Shown: piece by piece, positions 26,578 through 34,663 of the stretch
Position numbering within the stretch: position 1 is the first letter of the stretch
How the letters are laid out: each line of letters opens with the position of its first letter
Origin: JAYQPQ01 sp038145405
Lineage (GTDB): Bacteria; Pseudomonadota; Gammaproteobacteria; Pseudomonadales; GM7GCV1
DNA: 35,352 nt
Reading direction: 5' to 3'
NCBI GenBank assembly: GCA_038145405.1
Contig: JAYQPQ010000012.1
Location: 1 to 35,352, forward strand
Position numbers and translations under genes: made by a program
Notes under the pieces: model-generated
Told to the model about the DNA's origin: nothing
What the model saw: only the letters and a program-made list of their open reading frames with translations
The model's database searches: none

Positions 26578-27014
26578 AAAAGGTCATTATGTACACGGAC
26601 GGGGCCTGTCGCGGTAACCCCGGGCCCGGCGGCTGGGGTGTCATCATCAGCTATGGCGAGCACCGCAAGTCCCTGTGGGGCGGAGAGTCAGCCACCACCA
26701 ATAATCGTATGGAGCTGCAGGCCGTAATCTCCGGCCTCGAGGCACTGAACCAGAGCTGCGAAATCGACCTCTACACTGACTCGCGCTATGTGTTGGACGG
26801 CATAACGCAATGGCTACCCAATTGGAAGAAGCGCAACTGGCGCACGGCGGGGCGCCATGCCGTGAAAAACGTCGAACTCTGGCAGCAGCTGGACGCCCAG
26901 GCTGCACGTCATCGCATCACCTGGCATTGGGTCAAGGGGCACAGTGGCGATCCCGGTAACGAGGCCGCCGACGCATTGGCCAATCGCGGCATTGATGAGG
27001 TGCTGACAGCATGA
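26574..27014 (+). CDS. rnhA: Ribonuclease HI
   Basis: RNase HI cuts the RNA strand of RNA-DNA hybrids, removing primers and R-loops. The 146-residue protein has the four carboxylates Asp9 (YTDGACRGNPGPGG), Glu47 (NRMELQAV), Asp69 (LYTDSRYV) and Asp133 (NEAADALAN), and His123 in KGHSGDPGN. The basic-handle region WLPNWKKRNWRTAGR is present. The start is TTG at 26574, supported by AGGAAAG upstream and a TTGA overlap. The ATG at codon 6 (26589) is less likely, since it would clip the first strand. Confidence 0.95.
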   Translation: MKKVIMYTDGACRGNPGPGGWGVIISYGEHRKSLWGGESATTNNRMELQAVISGLEALNQSCEIDLYTDSRYVLDGITQWLPNWKKRNWRTAGRHAVKNVELWQQLDAQAARHRITWHWVKGHSGDPGNEAADALANRGIDEVLTA

Positions 27015-27736
27015 GACAGGTCGTACTCGACACCGAGACCACTGGCCTGGAGGTATCCCAGGGCCACCGCGTAATCGAGATCGGCTGTGTGGAGCTGATC
27101 AATCGCCGGCTCACCGGCGAACACTTTCATCAATACATCAATCCCGAGCGCGAAATCGACGAGGGTGCGCTACAGGTGCACGGTATCAGTCGCGAATTTC
27201 TGCAGGATAAGCCGACCTTTGCCCGGGTTGCCGATGCCTTTTTGGACTTTGTCGGCGATGCCGAACTGATCATTCACAACGCGCCCTTTGATCTGGAGTT
27301 CCTCAACGCCGAGCTGACCTTGGCCGGCTACCCGACCGGTCCGCTGCAGAAGCGCCAGGCCGTGCTGGACACGCTGGTAATGGCACGACAAATGCATCCC
27401 GGGCAGCGCAACTCGCTGGACGCCCTCTGCAAGCGCTATGCAGTAGATAATTCGCGGCGCGAGCGCCACGGCGCCCTGCTGGATGCTGAAATTCTGGCCG
27501 AGGTCTATCTGGCCATGACCGGCGGTCAGGTCGGCCTGCAGTTGGGCAGCCAGATCGGCTCCAGCCGCGAATACAGCGACGATGCGGAGGCTATTCGCCG
27601 ACTGCCTCCCGGGCGCAAGCCGGGCAGGGTCATCCAGGCGAACGAAGCCGAGCGCGCAGCACATCAGCGCCAACTGGAGGAGATCACCCGCGTCGCCGGC
27701 AAGGCGGTCTGGCTGCAACCTCCGTCCCAGGGTTGA
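27011..27736 (+). CDS. dnaQ: DNA polymerase III epsilon subunit (proofreading exonuclease)
   Basis: DnaQ is the 3'-5' proofreading exonuclease of the replicative polymerase. The 241 residues carry the DEDDh active site: Asp7 and Glu9 (LDTETTGL), Asp94 (NAPFDLEFLN), His153 and Asp158 (ERHGALLDAE). The spacing agrees with E. coli. The C-terminal tail after about 185 should bind the alpha subunit. It overlaps rnhA by four bases (ATGA) on the same strand, whereas in E. coli the two genes are divergent. Confidence 0.96.
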   Translation: MRQVVLDTETTGLEVSQGHRVIEIGCVELINRRLTGEHFHQYINPEREIDEGALQVHGISREFLQDKPTFARVADAFLDFVGDAELIIHNAPFDLEFLNAELTLAGYPTGPLQKRQAVLDTLVMARQMHPGQRNSLDALCKRYAVDNSRRERHGALLDAEILAEVYLAMTGGQVGLQLGSQIGSSREYSDDAEAIRRLPPGRKPGRVIQANEAERAAHQRQLEEITRVAGKAVWLQPPSQG

Positions 27737-27766
27737 TTGCGAGCCCTGCAAGTCAGCCGCTATCAT
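27737..27766 (+). promoter_or_regulatory. Possible fabV promoter
   Basis: TTGCGA (27737-27742) and TATCAT (27761-27766) are 18 bases apart, right after the dnaQ stop. Transcription would start about 20 bases before fabV. Confidence 0.42.
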
Positions 27767-27793
27767 TTCAGCATTCACCACAGAAGAGCATCC

Positions 27794-28987
27794 ATGATTA
27801 TTCAACCCAAGGTCCGCGGATTTATCTGCACCAATGCCCATCCCGCCGGCTGTGCAGCCAACGTGGATTCCCAGATCGCCTACGTGCGCCGCGAAATTTC
27901 CGGTGTGCCTGCGGCAGCGCCCAAGAAGGTTCTGGTGATCGGCGCCTCCACGGGTTACGGGCTGGCTTCGCGCATCACGGCGGCCTTTGGTTACGGCGCA
28001 GCTACGCTTGGCGTGTTCTTCGAGAAGCCCCCCAGCGACACGCGCACCGCCTCGCCCGGTTACTACAATTCGGTAGCCTTCCACCAGCGCGCTGCTGAGG
28101 CCGGACTTTACGCGCGCAGCGTCAACGGCGACGCGTTTTCCGACGAGATCAAGCAGAAGTGCATCGATATCATCAAGGCCGATTTGGGTCAGGTGGATCT
28201 GGTGATCTACAGTCTGGCTTCGCCGCGCCGTCAGCACCCGCGCACCGGCGTGCTGCACAGTTCGACGCTGAAGCCGATTGGTCAGGATGTTACCCAGCGC
28301 GGCATCGACACCGATCGTGGCGAGATCAAGGAAGTGACCATCGGCGCGGCTACCGAAGAAGAGGTGGCCAACACAGTCGCCGTCATGGGCGGAGAGGATT
28401 GGCAGATGTGGATCGAGGCGCTGGATCAGGCCGGCGTGCTGGCGGCAGGCGCCCAGACCACAGCCTTTACCTATCTCGGCGACCGCGTCACCTGGGACAT
28501 CTATTGGCACGGCACCATCGGTGCCGCCAAGAAGGATCTGGATCTGCGCGTTAAATCCATTCGCGAGCGCCTGGCAACCCGCGGCGGCGATGCCCGGGTA
28601 TCGGTACTCAAGGCCGTAGTTACCCAGGCCAGTTCGGCTATCCCCATCATGCCGCTTTACCTGTCGCTGCTGTTCAAGGTAATGAGGGCGAAGGGAACCC
28701 ACGAAGGCTGTATCGAACAGCTGGTGGGTCTATTCACCCAATGTCTTTACGGCGATTCCAGTACGCACGATAAGGAAGGCCGCTGGCGCATGGATGGCAA
28801 GGAGTTGGAGCCTGAGGTGCAGCGCGAGGTGGAACAGCTTTGGTCCCAGGTAACGACAGAGAACCTGCAGGAGCTCACCGACTATGCCGGCTATCAGAAG
28901 GAGTTCCTGCACCTGTTTGGCTTCGGCTGGCCGGGCGTGGATTACAACGCCGATATCAGTCCGCTGGTCGATGTGGAGTTTGATTGA
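27794..28987 (+). CDS. fabV: Trans-2-enoyl-ACP/CoA reductase (FabV)
   Basis: FabV reduces the trans-2-enoyl group with NADH, the last step of each fatty acid elongation round, and characterised members resist triclosan. The 397-residue chain is the usual length. It begins MIIQPKVRGFICTNAHPAGC, has the NAD-binding GASTGYGLASR (50-60), and keeps the catalytic Tyr-x8-Lys pair as Tyr237/Lys246 in IYWHGTIGAAKK. I chose the ATG at 27794, with AGAAGAG upstream; a longer reading would start inside the promoter region. With fabA and fabB it gives a substantial part of the elongation cycle in one window. No fabI is visible here. Confidence 0.96.
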   Translation: MIIQPKVRGFICTNAHPAGCAANVDSQIAYVRREISGVPAAAPKKVLVIGASTGYGLASRITAAFGYGAATLGVFFEKPPSDTRTASPGYYNSVAFHQRAAEAGLYARSVNGDAFSDEIKQKCIDIIKADLGQVDLVIYSLASPRRQHPRTGVLHSSTLKPIGQDVTQRGIDTDRGEIKEVTIGAATEEEVANTVAVMGGEDWQMWIEALDQAGVLAAGAQTTAFTYLGDRVTWDIYWHGTIGAAKKDLDLRVKSIRERLATRGGDARVSVLKAVVTQASSAIPIMPLYLSLLFKVMRAKGTHEGCIEQLVGLFTQCLYGDSSTHDKEGRWRMDGKELEPEVQREVEQLWSQVTTENLQELTDYAGYQKEFLHLFGFGWPGVDYNADISPLVDVEFD

Positions 28988-29004
28988 CGCGGGCGAGATA
29001 GCCC

Positions 29005-29949
29005 ATGGTTGATACGCCCTTCCAGCGTACTTTTTTGCATCCCAGGTACTGGCTTACTTGGCTGGGATTTGCCCTCTGGTGGTCACTGGTGCAGTTGCCG
29101 CTCCGGGTCCAGACCTTCCTCGCCAACCGCATGGGCGATGCCATTTACTGGCTGCGTCCGCTGCGTGCCCGGGTGGCAGAGCGCAACCTGGAGCTGGCCT
29201 TTCCCCGACTCGACGCGGTGCAACGGCGCCGCCTGCTGCGCCAGAATCTGCGCCATACCGCCATGGGGTTCTTTGAAACCGGCATCAGCTGGTGGTGGCC
29301 GACGGAAAAAATCCTCGCCGTTATCGACTTCGAGGGACAGGAGCACCTGGAGCAACTGCAATCGGGCGTGTTGATCGCCGGGGTACATTTCACCTGCCTG
29401 GAAATCGCCGGCGTTGTCATGAGCGCCCACTATCCACTGGATATGGTATATCGGCCGCACGACAACGCGCTTTACGATACCTTCCAGCAGCGCGGGCGCA
29501 CCAGCAATGGCCGCCGTCGCCAGGACGGCCAGCCGCCCAGTCGCATGTTTGATCGCAACGACTTGCGCGGCATGGTGCGTGCGCTGAAGTCGGGTCGCAT
29601 TATCTGGAGCACCTTCGATCAGGATGCCAGTCGGCGCAAGGGTGTGTTTGTGCCTTTTTTCGGTATTCCTGCATCGACCTACCCAGCGGCCGGCACCATC
29701 GCGCGACTGGCCGGCGTGCCGGCTATTCCGCTGCTGATGTTTCGCCGCCCCAATGGACGCTATTGCGTACGTATATTGCCGCCCATAGCCGAGTTCCCGA
29801 CCGGTGAGGCGGTGCAGGATGCGCGTCGTTACAACGTCGTTGCCGAGTCACTGATCGGCGAGCATCCCGAGGCCTATCTTTGGGTGCACCGCCGTTACAA
29901 GACCCGACCTGAGGGCGAACCCGATCTCTACGCTGGCCTGGATAAATAG
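29005..29949 (+). CDS. Lipid A acyltransferase, LpxL/HtrB family
   Basis: This 314-residue, single-anchor inner-membrane protein belongs to the lysophospholipid/lipid A late acyltransferases, which add a secondary acyl chain to Kdo2-lipid IVA. It has one N-terminal hydrophobic segment (about 17-35) and the catalytic HX4E motif His128-x4-Glu133 in GVHFTCLE. FDQDASRRKGVFVPFFG and the closing YLWVHRRYKTRP are diagnostic. LpxL and LpxM cannot be separated confidently by eye; LpxL is a little more likely. It follows fabV by 17 bases with GAGATAG before the ATG, so the two may be cotranscribed. Confidence 0.88.
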   Translation: MVDTPFQRTFLHPRYWLTWLGFALWWSLVQLPLRVQTFLANRMGDAIYWLRPLRARVAERNLELAFPRLDAVQRRRLLRQNLRHTAMGFFETGISWWWPTEKILAVIDFEGQEHLEQLQSGVLIAGVHFTCLEIAGVVMSAHYPLDMVYRPHDNALYDTFQQRGRTSNGRRRQDGQPPSRMFDRNDLRGMVRALKSGRIIWSTFDQDASRRKGVFVPFFGIPASTYPAAGTIARLAGVPAIPLLMFRRPNGRYCVRILPPIAEFPTGEAVQDARRYNVVAESLIGEHPEAYLWVHRRYKTRPEGEPDLYAGLDK

Positions 29950-29960
29950 CCGCTGCCGCC

Positions 29961-29989
29961 TTGTTCTGGCTCGCTGCGCTGAGTAGTAT
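29961..29989 (+). promoter_or_regulatory. Promoter of dapA-bamC
   Basis: TTGTTC (29961-29966) and TAGTAT (29984-29989) are exactly 17 bases apart, and a start near 29996 leaves a leader of about 20 bases. This is too short for a lysine riboswitch. Confidence 0.5.
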
Positions 29990-30016
29990 GGCCCCCCTTC
30001 AATCGAGAGATTTCTG

Positions 30017-30895
30017 ATGCTTCGAGGCAGTATCGTTGCCCTGGTAACGCCTATGTTGGCGGACGGCTCCGTCGACTGGCAACGCCTGGATGCCCTGGTC
30101 GACTGGCATGTCGCTTCCGGCACCCAGGCCATTGTTGCCGTGGGTACCTCGGGCGAGTCGCCGACCCTGACGGTGGACGAGCACCTGCAGGTGATCGAAG
30201 CCGTCATCCGGCGCGCGGCCGGACGCCTGCCTGTCATTGCCGGCACCGGAGCCAACTCCACTGCCGAGGCTATCGAATGGACCCAAGCGGCGGAGAAAAT
30301 GGGCGCCGCCTTCACCCTGCAGGTGGTGCCTTACTACAATAAGCCGACCCAGGAAGGGCTGTACCTGCACTTTCGGGCCATTGCCGAAGCCACCAGCCTG
30401 CCGGTCATTCTTTACAACGTACCGGGACGCACCGTAGCTGATCTGCACAACGATACCGCGCTGCGCCTCGCCGAGATCGACAATATCGTTGGCATCAAGG
30501 ATGCCACCGGCGACCTCGCGCGCGGCCGGGATCTGCTGGCGCGTTGCGGCTCCGGCTTTGCGGTTTATTCGGGCGACGACTTCACTGCAGCGCAGCTCAT
30601 TCTGGCCGGTGGTAAGGGCAATATTTCGGTGACCGCCAATGTGGTTCCCGAGCGCATGGCGCGCCTCTGTCAGCTGGCGCTCGACGGCCAGCGCGACGCT
30701 GTCCTGGAGTTGGATGCACAGCTGCAACCGTTGAACCGAATGCTCTTTGTTGAGTCCAACCCGATACCGGTAAAATGGGCGCTGCACCTGATGCACAGGA
30801 TCGACACCGGCATCCGCTTGCCGCTGACACCCCTGTCAGCAGGTCAGCGCGCTTCCCTGGAACAATTACTCAAAGACATGCAGATTATCTCCTGA
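30017..30895 (+). CDS. dapA: 4-hydroxy-tetrahydrodipicolinate synthase
   Basis: DapA condenses pyruvate with aspartate semialdehyde, the first committed step to diaminopimelate and lysine. The 292-residue TIM barrel has the Schiff-base Lys161 in GIKDATGD, Tyr133 in LYNVPGRT and the early GTSGESPTL loop. Numbering coincides with E. coli. GAGAG lies before the ATG. Its stop codon shares one base with the bamC start (TGATG). The window also holds dapE, a later enzyme of the same pathway. Confidence 0.97.
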   Translation: MLRGSIVALVTPMLADGSVDWQRLDALVDWHVASGTQAIVAVGTSGESPTLTVDEHLQVIEAVIRRAAGRLPVIAGTGANSTAEAIEWTQAAEKMGAAFTLQVVPYYNKPTQEGLYLHFRAIAEATSLPVILYNVPGRTVADLHNDTALRLAEIDNIVGIKDATGDLARGRDLLARCGSGFAVYSGDDFTAAQLILAGGKGNISVTANVVPERMARLCQLALDGQRDAVLELDAQLQPLNRMLFVESNPIPVKWALHLMHRIDTGIRLPLTPLSAGQRASLEQLLKDMQIIS

Positions 30896-31938
30896 TGATT
30901 CGATACCTCGTACTCCTCGGCCTGGCCCTAAGCACAACTGGCTGCACCTCCATACTGGGTATGGACAACATCTTCCGCGATCGCCGCAGCGATTACCTCC
31001 GGGCCTCGGAAATGCCACCCATCAACGTGCCGGAGGATCTCGACAGCCAGACCCTGGGAGCGGCCTACCCGGTGCCCAGCGCCGGTCAGGTGTCGGAATA
31101 TCAGTTGGCCAGCGAGTTTGAAACGCCGCGTCCCGAACAGATCAGTATCGAGCAGGCCGGGCAGGTACGCATTCAGCGCCTGGGCGGCGACCAGTGGATT
31201 CTGGTGCCGGCACCCCCCGCCGAAGTCTGGCCGCAATTGCGTGCCTTCCTTGCCGCGCAGCGCATTCCAACCCAAAGCACCGATGCCGCTAACGGCGTGA
31301 TCGAATCGGCCTGGATCAGTGACGATGGCGATGACGCGATGTTCTACCAATACCGCTTCCAGTTGGAGCAGGGTGTTCAGCTTAATACCACCGAGATTGT
31401 TCTGGATCATCGCGAGGCTCCAGCCAACACGGCTGAAGCCGATTTGCCGGCCTGGGATTCGGGTGAGGGTGAAAATGCAGCGCGCGCCAATGCCTTGCGT
31501 CTGCGCCTGGCCGAGGCACTAGTGGAAACCGAGGGCGGCAGCACCGCGTCGCTGCTGGGTCAGCGCATCGGTGCAGCGACCAAGGTAGAAATGGTCACCC
31601 CCAGCGAGGCCGACCCCTTTTTATTGCTCAAGCTCAACTATGAGCGCAGTTGGGCTTCGGTTGAGTATGCCCTGGGTACCCAGTCCTTCGCCATTCGCGA
31701 CAGCAACAAGGATGGCGGCCAGTTCGATATGGTGGTGCGCAACCTGGAAGCGGAAAACTATTCCTGGCTGCGGCGTCAGCTTCGCGGTACGCCTGAGTCG
31801 CTGGGTACGCCTTACCGCATTCAATTGCGTCAGGTCGAGGGTGGCGTCGAGGTCAGGGTTACCAACCCCGATGGCTCCAGCCTGGAACAGCGCGAAGCCT
31901 TCAATATTCTGACGCTGCTGCGCAGCAAGCTCGCCTGA
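30895..31938 (+). CDS. bamC: Outer membrane assembly lipoprotein BamC
   Basis: BamC is an accessory lipoprotein of the BAM complex that inserts beta-barrel proteins in the outer membrane. The ATG at 30895 gives 347 residues with a lipoprotein signal peptide (ALSTTGCTS, lipidated Cys17). An unstructured BamD-binding region follows (YLRASEMPPINVPEDLD), and then two helix-grip domains, as in NlpB. Longer readings would begin inside dapA and lose the signal peptide. The dapA-bamC-purC order is the classic gammaproteobacterial one and strengthens the call. Confidence 0.9.
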   Translation: MIRYLVLLGLALSTTGCTSILGMDNIFRDRRSDYLRASEMPPINVPEDLDSQTLGAAYPVPSAGQVSEYQLASEFETPRPEQISIEQAGQVRIQRLGGDQWILVPAPPAEVWPQLRAFLAAQRIPTQSTDAANGVIESAWISDDGDDAMFYQYRFQLEQGVQLNTTEIVLDHREAPANTAEADLPAWDSGEGENAARANALRLRLAEALVETEGGSTASLLGQRIGAATKVEMVTPSEADPFLLLKLNYERSWASVEYALGTQSFAIRDSNKDGGQFDMVVRNLEAENYSWLRRQLRGTPESLGTPYRIQLRQVEGGVEVRVTNPDGSSLEQREAFNILTLLRSKLA

Positions 31939-31954
31939 TCGGGCTGCGCTGCGC

Positions 31955-32740
31955 TTGAAGATAGCCTCCCTGGGTAGCGGCAGCAGTGGCAATGCCACCC
32001 TGGTAGATAGCGGCCAAGGCCTCATTCTTATCGATTGCGGCTTCAGCGCTCGCGAAGTGGAGCGCCGACTCGAACGTCTCGGTCAGTCGCTGTTGGATCT
32101 GGCGGCTATTTTGGTGACTCACGAACACAGCGATCACCTCTCCGGCGTTGCCGCGCTGGCGCGCCGCTGCCAACTTCCCGTTTTTCTTACCCGCGGTACC
32201 TCGCAGCGCCTGCAGGGAGAGGCTGGACTCGACCTGCGTCTGATCCGGGCCGATGAACCCTTCGAACTGCTGGGCCTGAGGATTTATCCTGTGCCGGTCC
32301 CGCACGATGCCCGTGAACCCGTACAATTTGTGCTGCAAAGCGCCACCCACAAGCTGGGTGTACTGACCGATCTGGGTTGCCTCACCGAGCACATCAAGCG
32401 TCTCTATCGCGACTGCCAGGTTCTACTGGTCGAAGCCAACCACGATCTGGACATGCTGATGTCCGGGCCCTATCCCGAGTCGCTCAAGCGCCGGGTAGGC
32501 GGTCGCTGGGGGCATCTGAATAACCAGCAAACAGCCGACTTCCTGCGCGCGGTAAACGAGGGGGGCAGTCTGCGCACCTTGGTGATCGGCCATATCAGTC
32601 GCCACAACAACGCGGTAGAGCGGGTGCGCCAGGCGGTCGAGCCGGTGACGGCCGGCATTGATCAGATACACTACGCATTGCAGGATGAAACCCTAGCCTG
32701 GGTGTCCTGCCATAACTCCTGGGAGAATCCTGTTGCATGA
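31955..32740 (+). CDS. Metallo-beta-lactamase-fold hydrolase (YycJ/WalJ-like)
   Basis: The 261-residue protein opens with the family phrase MKIASLGSGSSGNATLV and has the metal site THEHSDH (His56, His58, Asp60, His61). It continues with VPHDAREP, GVLTDLG, VEANHD and VIGHISRHNN. It resembles the YycJ/WalJ group, proposed 5'-exonuclease-like enzymes, but the substrate here is unknown. The only reasonable start is TTG at 31955, with a poor ribosome-binding site. It lies between bamC and purC, overlapping purC by four bases (ATGA), so it is probably part of the dapA-bamC-purC run. Confidence 0.85.
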   Translation: MKIASLGSGSSGNATLVDSGQGLILIDCGFSAREVERRLERLGQSLLDLAAILVTHEHSDHLSGVAALARRCQLPVFLTRGTSQRLQGEAGLDLRLIRADEPFELLGLRIYPVPVPHDAREPVQFVLQSATHKLGVLTDLGCLTEHIKRLYRDCQVLLVEANHDLDMLMSGPYPESLKRRVGGRWGHLNNQQTADFLRAVNEGGSLRTLVIGHISRHNNAVERVRQAVEPVTAGIDQIHYALQDETLAWVSCHNSWENPVA

Positions 32741-33450
32741 ACAAGGTGCAAGAACTTTACGCCGGCAAAGCCAAATCCGTATTCAGTACCGAGAGCCCGG
32801 ACCATCTGGTCATGGTTTTTCGCGACGACACGTCGGCCTTCGACGGCAAGAAGGTCGCCCAACTGGAGCGCAAGGGCCGGGTGAATAACCAGTTCAACGC
32901 GTTCATCATGGGCAAGCTGTCAGATGCCGGCATTCCGGTGCATTTCGAATCCATGTTGAGTGCCAACGAATCTCTGGTTAAACGCCTGAAAATGATTCCG
33001 CTCGAATGCGTGGTGCGGAATTTTGCCGCCGGCAGCCTGTGCCGTCGTCTAGGCATCGAGGAGGGCCGCGAACTTGATCCGCCGATCTATGAGCTCTTCC
33101 TGAAAAATGATGCCTTGGGCGATCCCATGGTGACCGATTCGCACGCCCTTACCTTTGGCTGGGCAACTCCTGGGCAACTCGCGCGCATGCGTGAGCTGAC
33201 CTTTGAGGTCAATGCGGTGTTGCATCGCTTATTCGATCAGGCCGGCATCCTCCTGGTCGATTACAAGCTGGAGTTCGGCCTGTTTGTCGACACCCTGATG
33301 CTGGGCGACGAGTTCAGTCCCGACGGCTGTCGCCTGTGGGACAAGGCGTCGCGCAAAAAGCTCGACAAGGATCGTTTTCGCCAGGACCTGGGCGGTGTCA
33401 TTGAGGCCTACGAAGAGGTGGGTAACCGCCTCGGCATCCAGTTCAGTTAA
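32737..33450 (+). CDS. purC: SAICAR synthetase (PurC)
   Basis: PurC ligates aspartate to CAIR with ATP in purine synthesis. The 237-residue protein matches the short bacterial form and shows YAGKAKSVF at the ATP site, VRNFAAGSLCRRLG, VDYKLEFGLF and GDEFSPDGCRLWD. The ATG overlaps the stop of the upstream hydrolase gene. No PurR-type box could be recognised, and no promoter lies between them. Confidence 0.97.
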   Translation: MNKVQELYAGKAKSVFSTESPDHLVMVFRDDTSAFDGKKVAQLERKGRVNNQFNAFIMGKLSDAGIPVHFESMLSANESLVKRLKMIPLECVVRNFAAGSLCRRLGIEEGRELDPPIYELFLKNDALGDPMVTDSHALTFGWATPGQLARMRELTFEVNAVLHRLFDQAGILLVDYKLEFGLFVDTLMLGDEFSPDGCRLWDKASRKKLDKDRFRQDLGGVIEAYEEVGNRLGIQFS

Positions 33451-33471
33451 GGCGGCGGCCGTTACGCCGCC
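33451..33471 (+). other. GC hairpin directly after purC
   Basis: A 7-bp perfect inverted repeat GGCGGCG/CGCCGCC with a 7-base loop begins at the base after the purC stop. No T-run follows, so it is at best a weak terminator or a 3'-end stabiliser. Confidence 0.5.
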
Positions 33472-33877
33472 GCAAGTCGGCCAACATACCCACAGAATCT
33501 GTGGATAACTCTGTTGGTTTCGCGAGGAAAAGCGAGTTAAAGGCTTGTGGCGCGGGCACTTGTAACAAATTGTTCATTTTTTGTACAAACAGAAAAACCT
33601 AATAAAAACAACGACATAAATTTTGGAAAAACAAAAATCAAGGACTTAGAAAGGCTTTGAACAATTTACTTTAAGTCTTCATCGCTACTGTGGACAAAGG
33701 GCACCGCTTTTGTGCACTGCTACGACAGAAAAACTCCTGAAATTTCCGTGATAAATTCCATTTCAGGCACCCCAAAAGCACCACAAAAGGGCATTTGATG
33801 ATCGCTGGTTTTTCCCTTCGCGAGACCTCCCATGGCCCGACGGCCGCTGCAGGCTTGCTTATGTATTTTGCGGATCA
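33472..33877. promoter_or_regulatory. AT-rich non-coding region with DnaA box and short repeats
   Basis: No gene is seen in this stretch of about 400 bases, which is clearly more AT-rich than its surroundings at about 33550-33680. It contains a perfect DnaA box (TTATCCACA on the minus strand, 33508-33500) overlapping an inverted repeat CCACAG-AAT-CTGTGG (33490-33504). A near match TTGTCCACA lies at 33697-33689. Other elements are the palindrome TTTGTACAAA near 33580, an 8-bp inverted repeat CCTGAAAT/ATTTCAGG (33736-33743 and 33760-33767), and an 11-bp tandem repeat (GCACCCCAAAA then GCACCACAAAA, 33767-33788). It may hold promoters for rsmJ, a small RNA, or a DnaA-binding site. None can be assigned. 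Confidence 0.5.
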
Positions 33878-34663
33878 ATGAGTGGCAAGCCGGGCATCCT
33901 GGTGGTGGCGCTGGAAACGGCTGCCGAGCAAGCCGCTGTCGCCTATGCCCGCGCCTGGGACCTGCCCTGCGCCGCATCGGCTTCGCCCGAGGCCTTGGCT
34001 TCCGGCCGACTTCTGGTCGAAATTGATCGCCAACAAATCTACCTGCGCCTGCCCGATGCCTCGCCGCGTTCGCGCCTGCAGATCGATTTTGGCAGTGGCA
34101 AGCTCGGCTATCGTCAGGCGCGCGCTAATCCCCAATCTGAACTGCTGCTGCGCGCTTTGGGTGCGCGGGCAGGGCAGGGATATCATCTGGTCGATGCTAC
34201 CGCCGGTCTGGGAAGCGACTCGGCGCTGCTGGTGGCGGCAGGTTACCGGGTCACCGCACTGGAGCAGCATCCGGTATTGGCGACCATGCTCGAGCAAGCG
34301 CGACACAAGATGCTCGCCGAGCCGGGATTTGATCAGATGAAAGTGCACTGTGTGGATGCGCGCTCTTGGCTGCGCTCGCAGCCGGACGAGGCCGTCGATT
34401 TTGTCTATCTGGATCCGATGTTCCCCGAGCGCGGCAAATCAGCCCAGGTCAAAATGCCGATGCAAATTCTGCAGCGACTGCACAGCGACCTGCCCGAAGC
34501 CAGCGATGAGGGATTACTTGACGCTGCGCTGAACAAAGCCCGCTATCGCGTCGTGGTGAAAAGACCGCTGCGAGCAGCGCCACTCGAAGGCCAGCTTCCC
34601 ACCCATCAGCTCGCCGGCAAGGCGGTGCGGTTCGATATTTACGCCCTGCGCTCAGTTGTCTGA
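33878..34663 (+). CDS. rsmJ: 16S rRNA (guanine-1516-N2)-methyltransferase RsmJ
   Basis: RsmJ (YhiQ) methylates G1516 of 16S rRNA using SAM. The 261-residue protein has the SAM-binding motif DATAGLGSDSALL and the catalytic DPMFPERGKSAQVK segment characteristic of the family, with LQIDFGSGKLGYRQ upstream. The ATG at 33878 is the first fitting start; the ribosome-binding site is weak. Its 3' end overlaps the convergent dapE by 12 bases. Confidence 0.92.
   Translation: MSGKPGILVVALETAAEQAAVAYARAWDLPCAASASPEALASGRLLVEIDRQQIYLRLPDASPRSRLQIDFGSGKLGYRQARANPQSELLLRALGARAGQGYHLVDATAGLGSDSALLVAAGYRVTALEQHPVLATMLEQARHKMLAEPGFDQMKVHCVDARSWLRSQPDEAVDFVYLDPMFPERGKSAQVKMPMQILQRLHSDLPEASDEGLLDAALNKARYRVVVKRPLRAAPLEGQLPTHQLAGKAVRFDIYALRSVV

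Noticed and set aside
27170..28702. 510-codon open frame antisense to dnaQ and fabV
   Set aside because: It spans two well-supported genes and a promoter gap and shows no family motif; a codon-bias shadow.
30001..30016. Lysine riboswitch before dapA
   Set aside because: The gap between the upstream gene and dapA is under 70 bases, and the likely leader about 20, far too short for that structure.
33472..33720. Chromosomal replication origin
   Set aside because: Only one perfect and one near DnaA box were seen, and none of dnaA, dnaN, mnmG or rpmH is nearby; kept only as a DnaA-box observation.
33720..33977. 85-codon minus-strand open frame across the AT-rich gap
   Set aside because: It overlaps the start of rsmJ, covers the repeats, has no family resemblance and no good ribosome-binding site.
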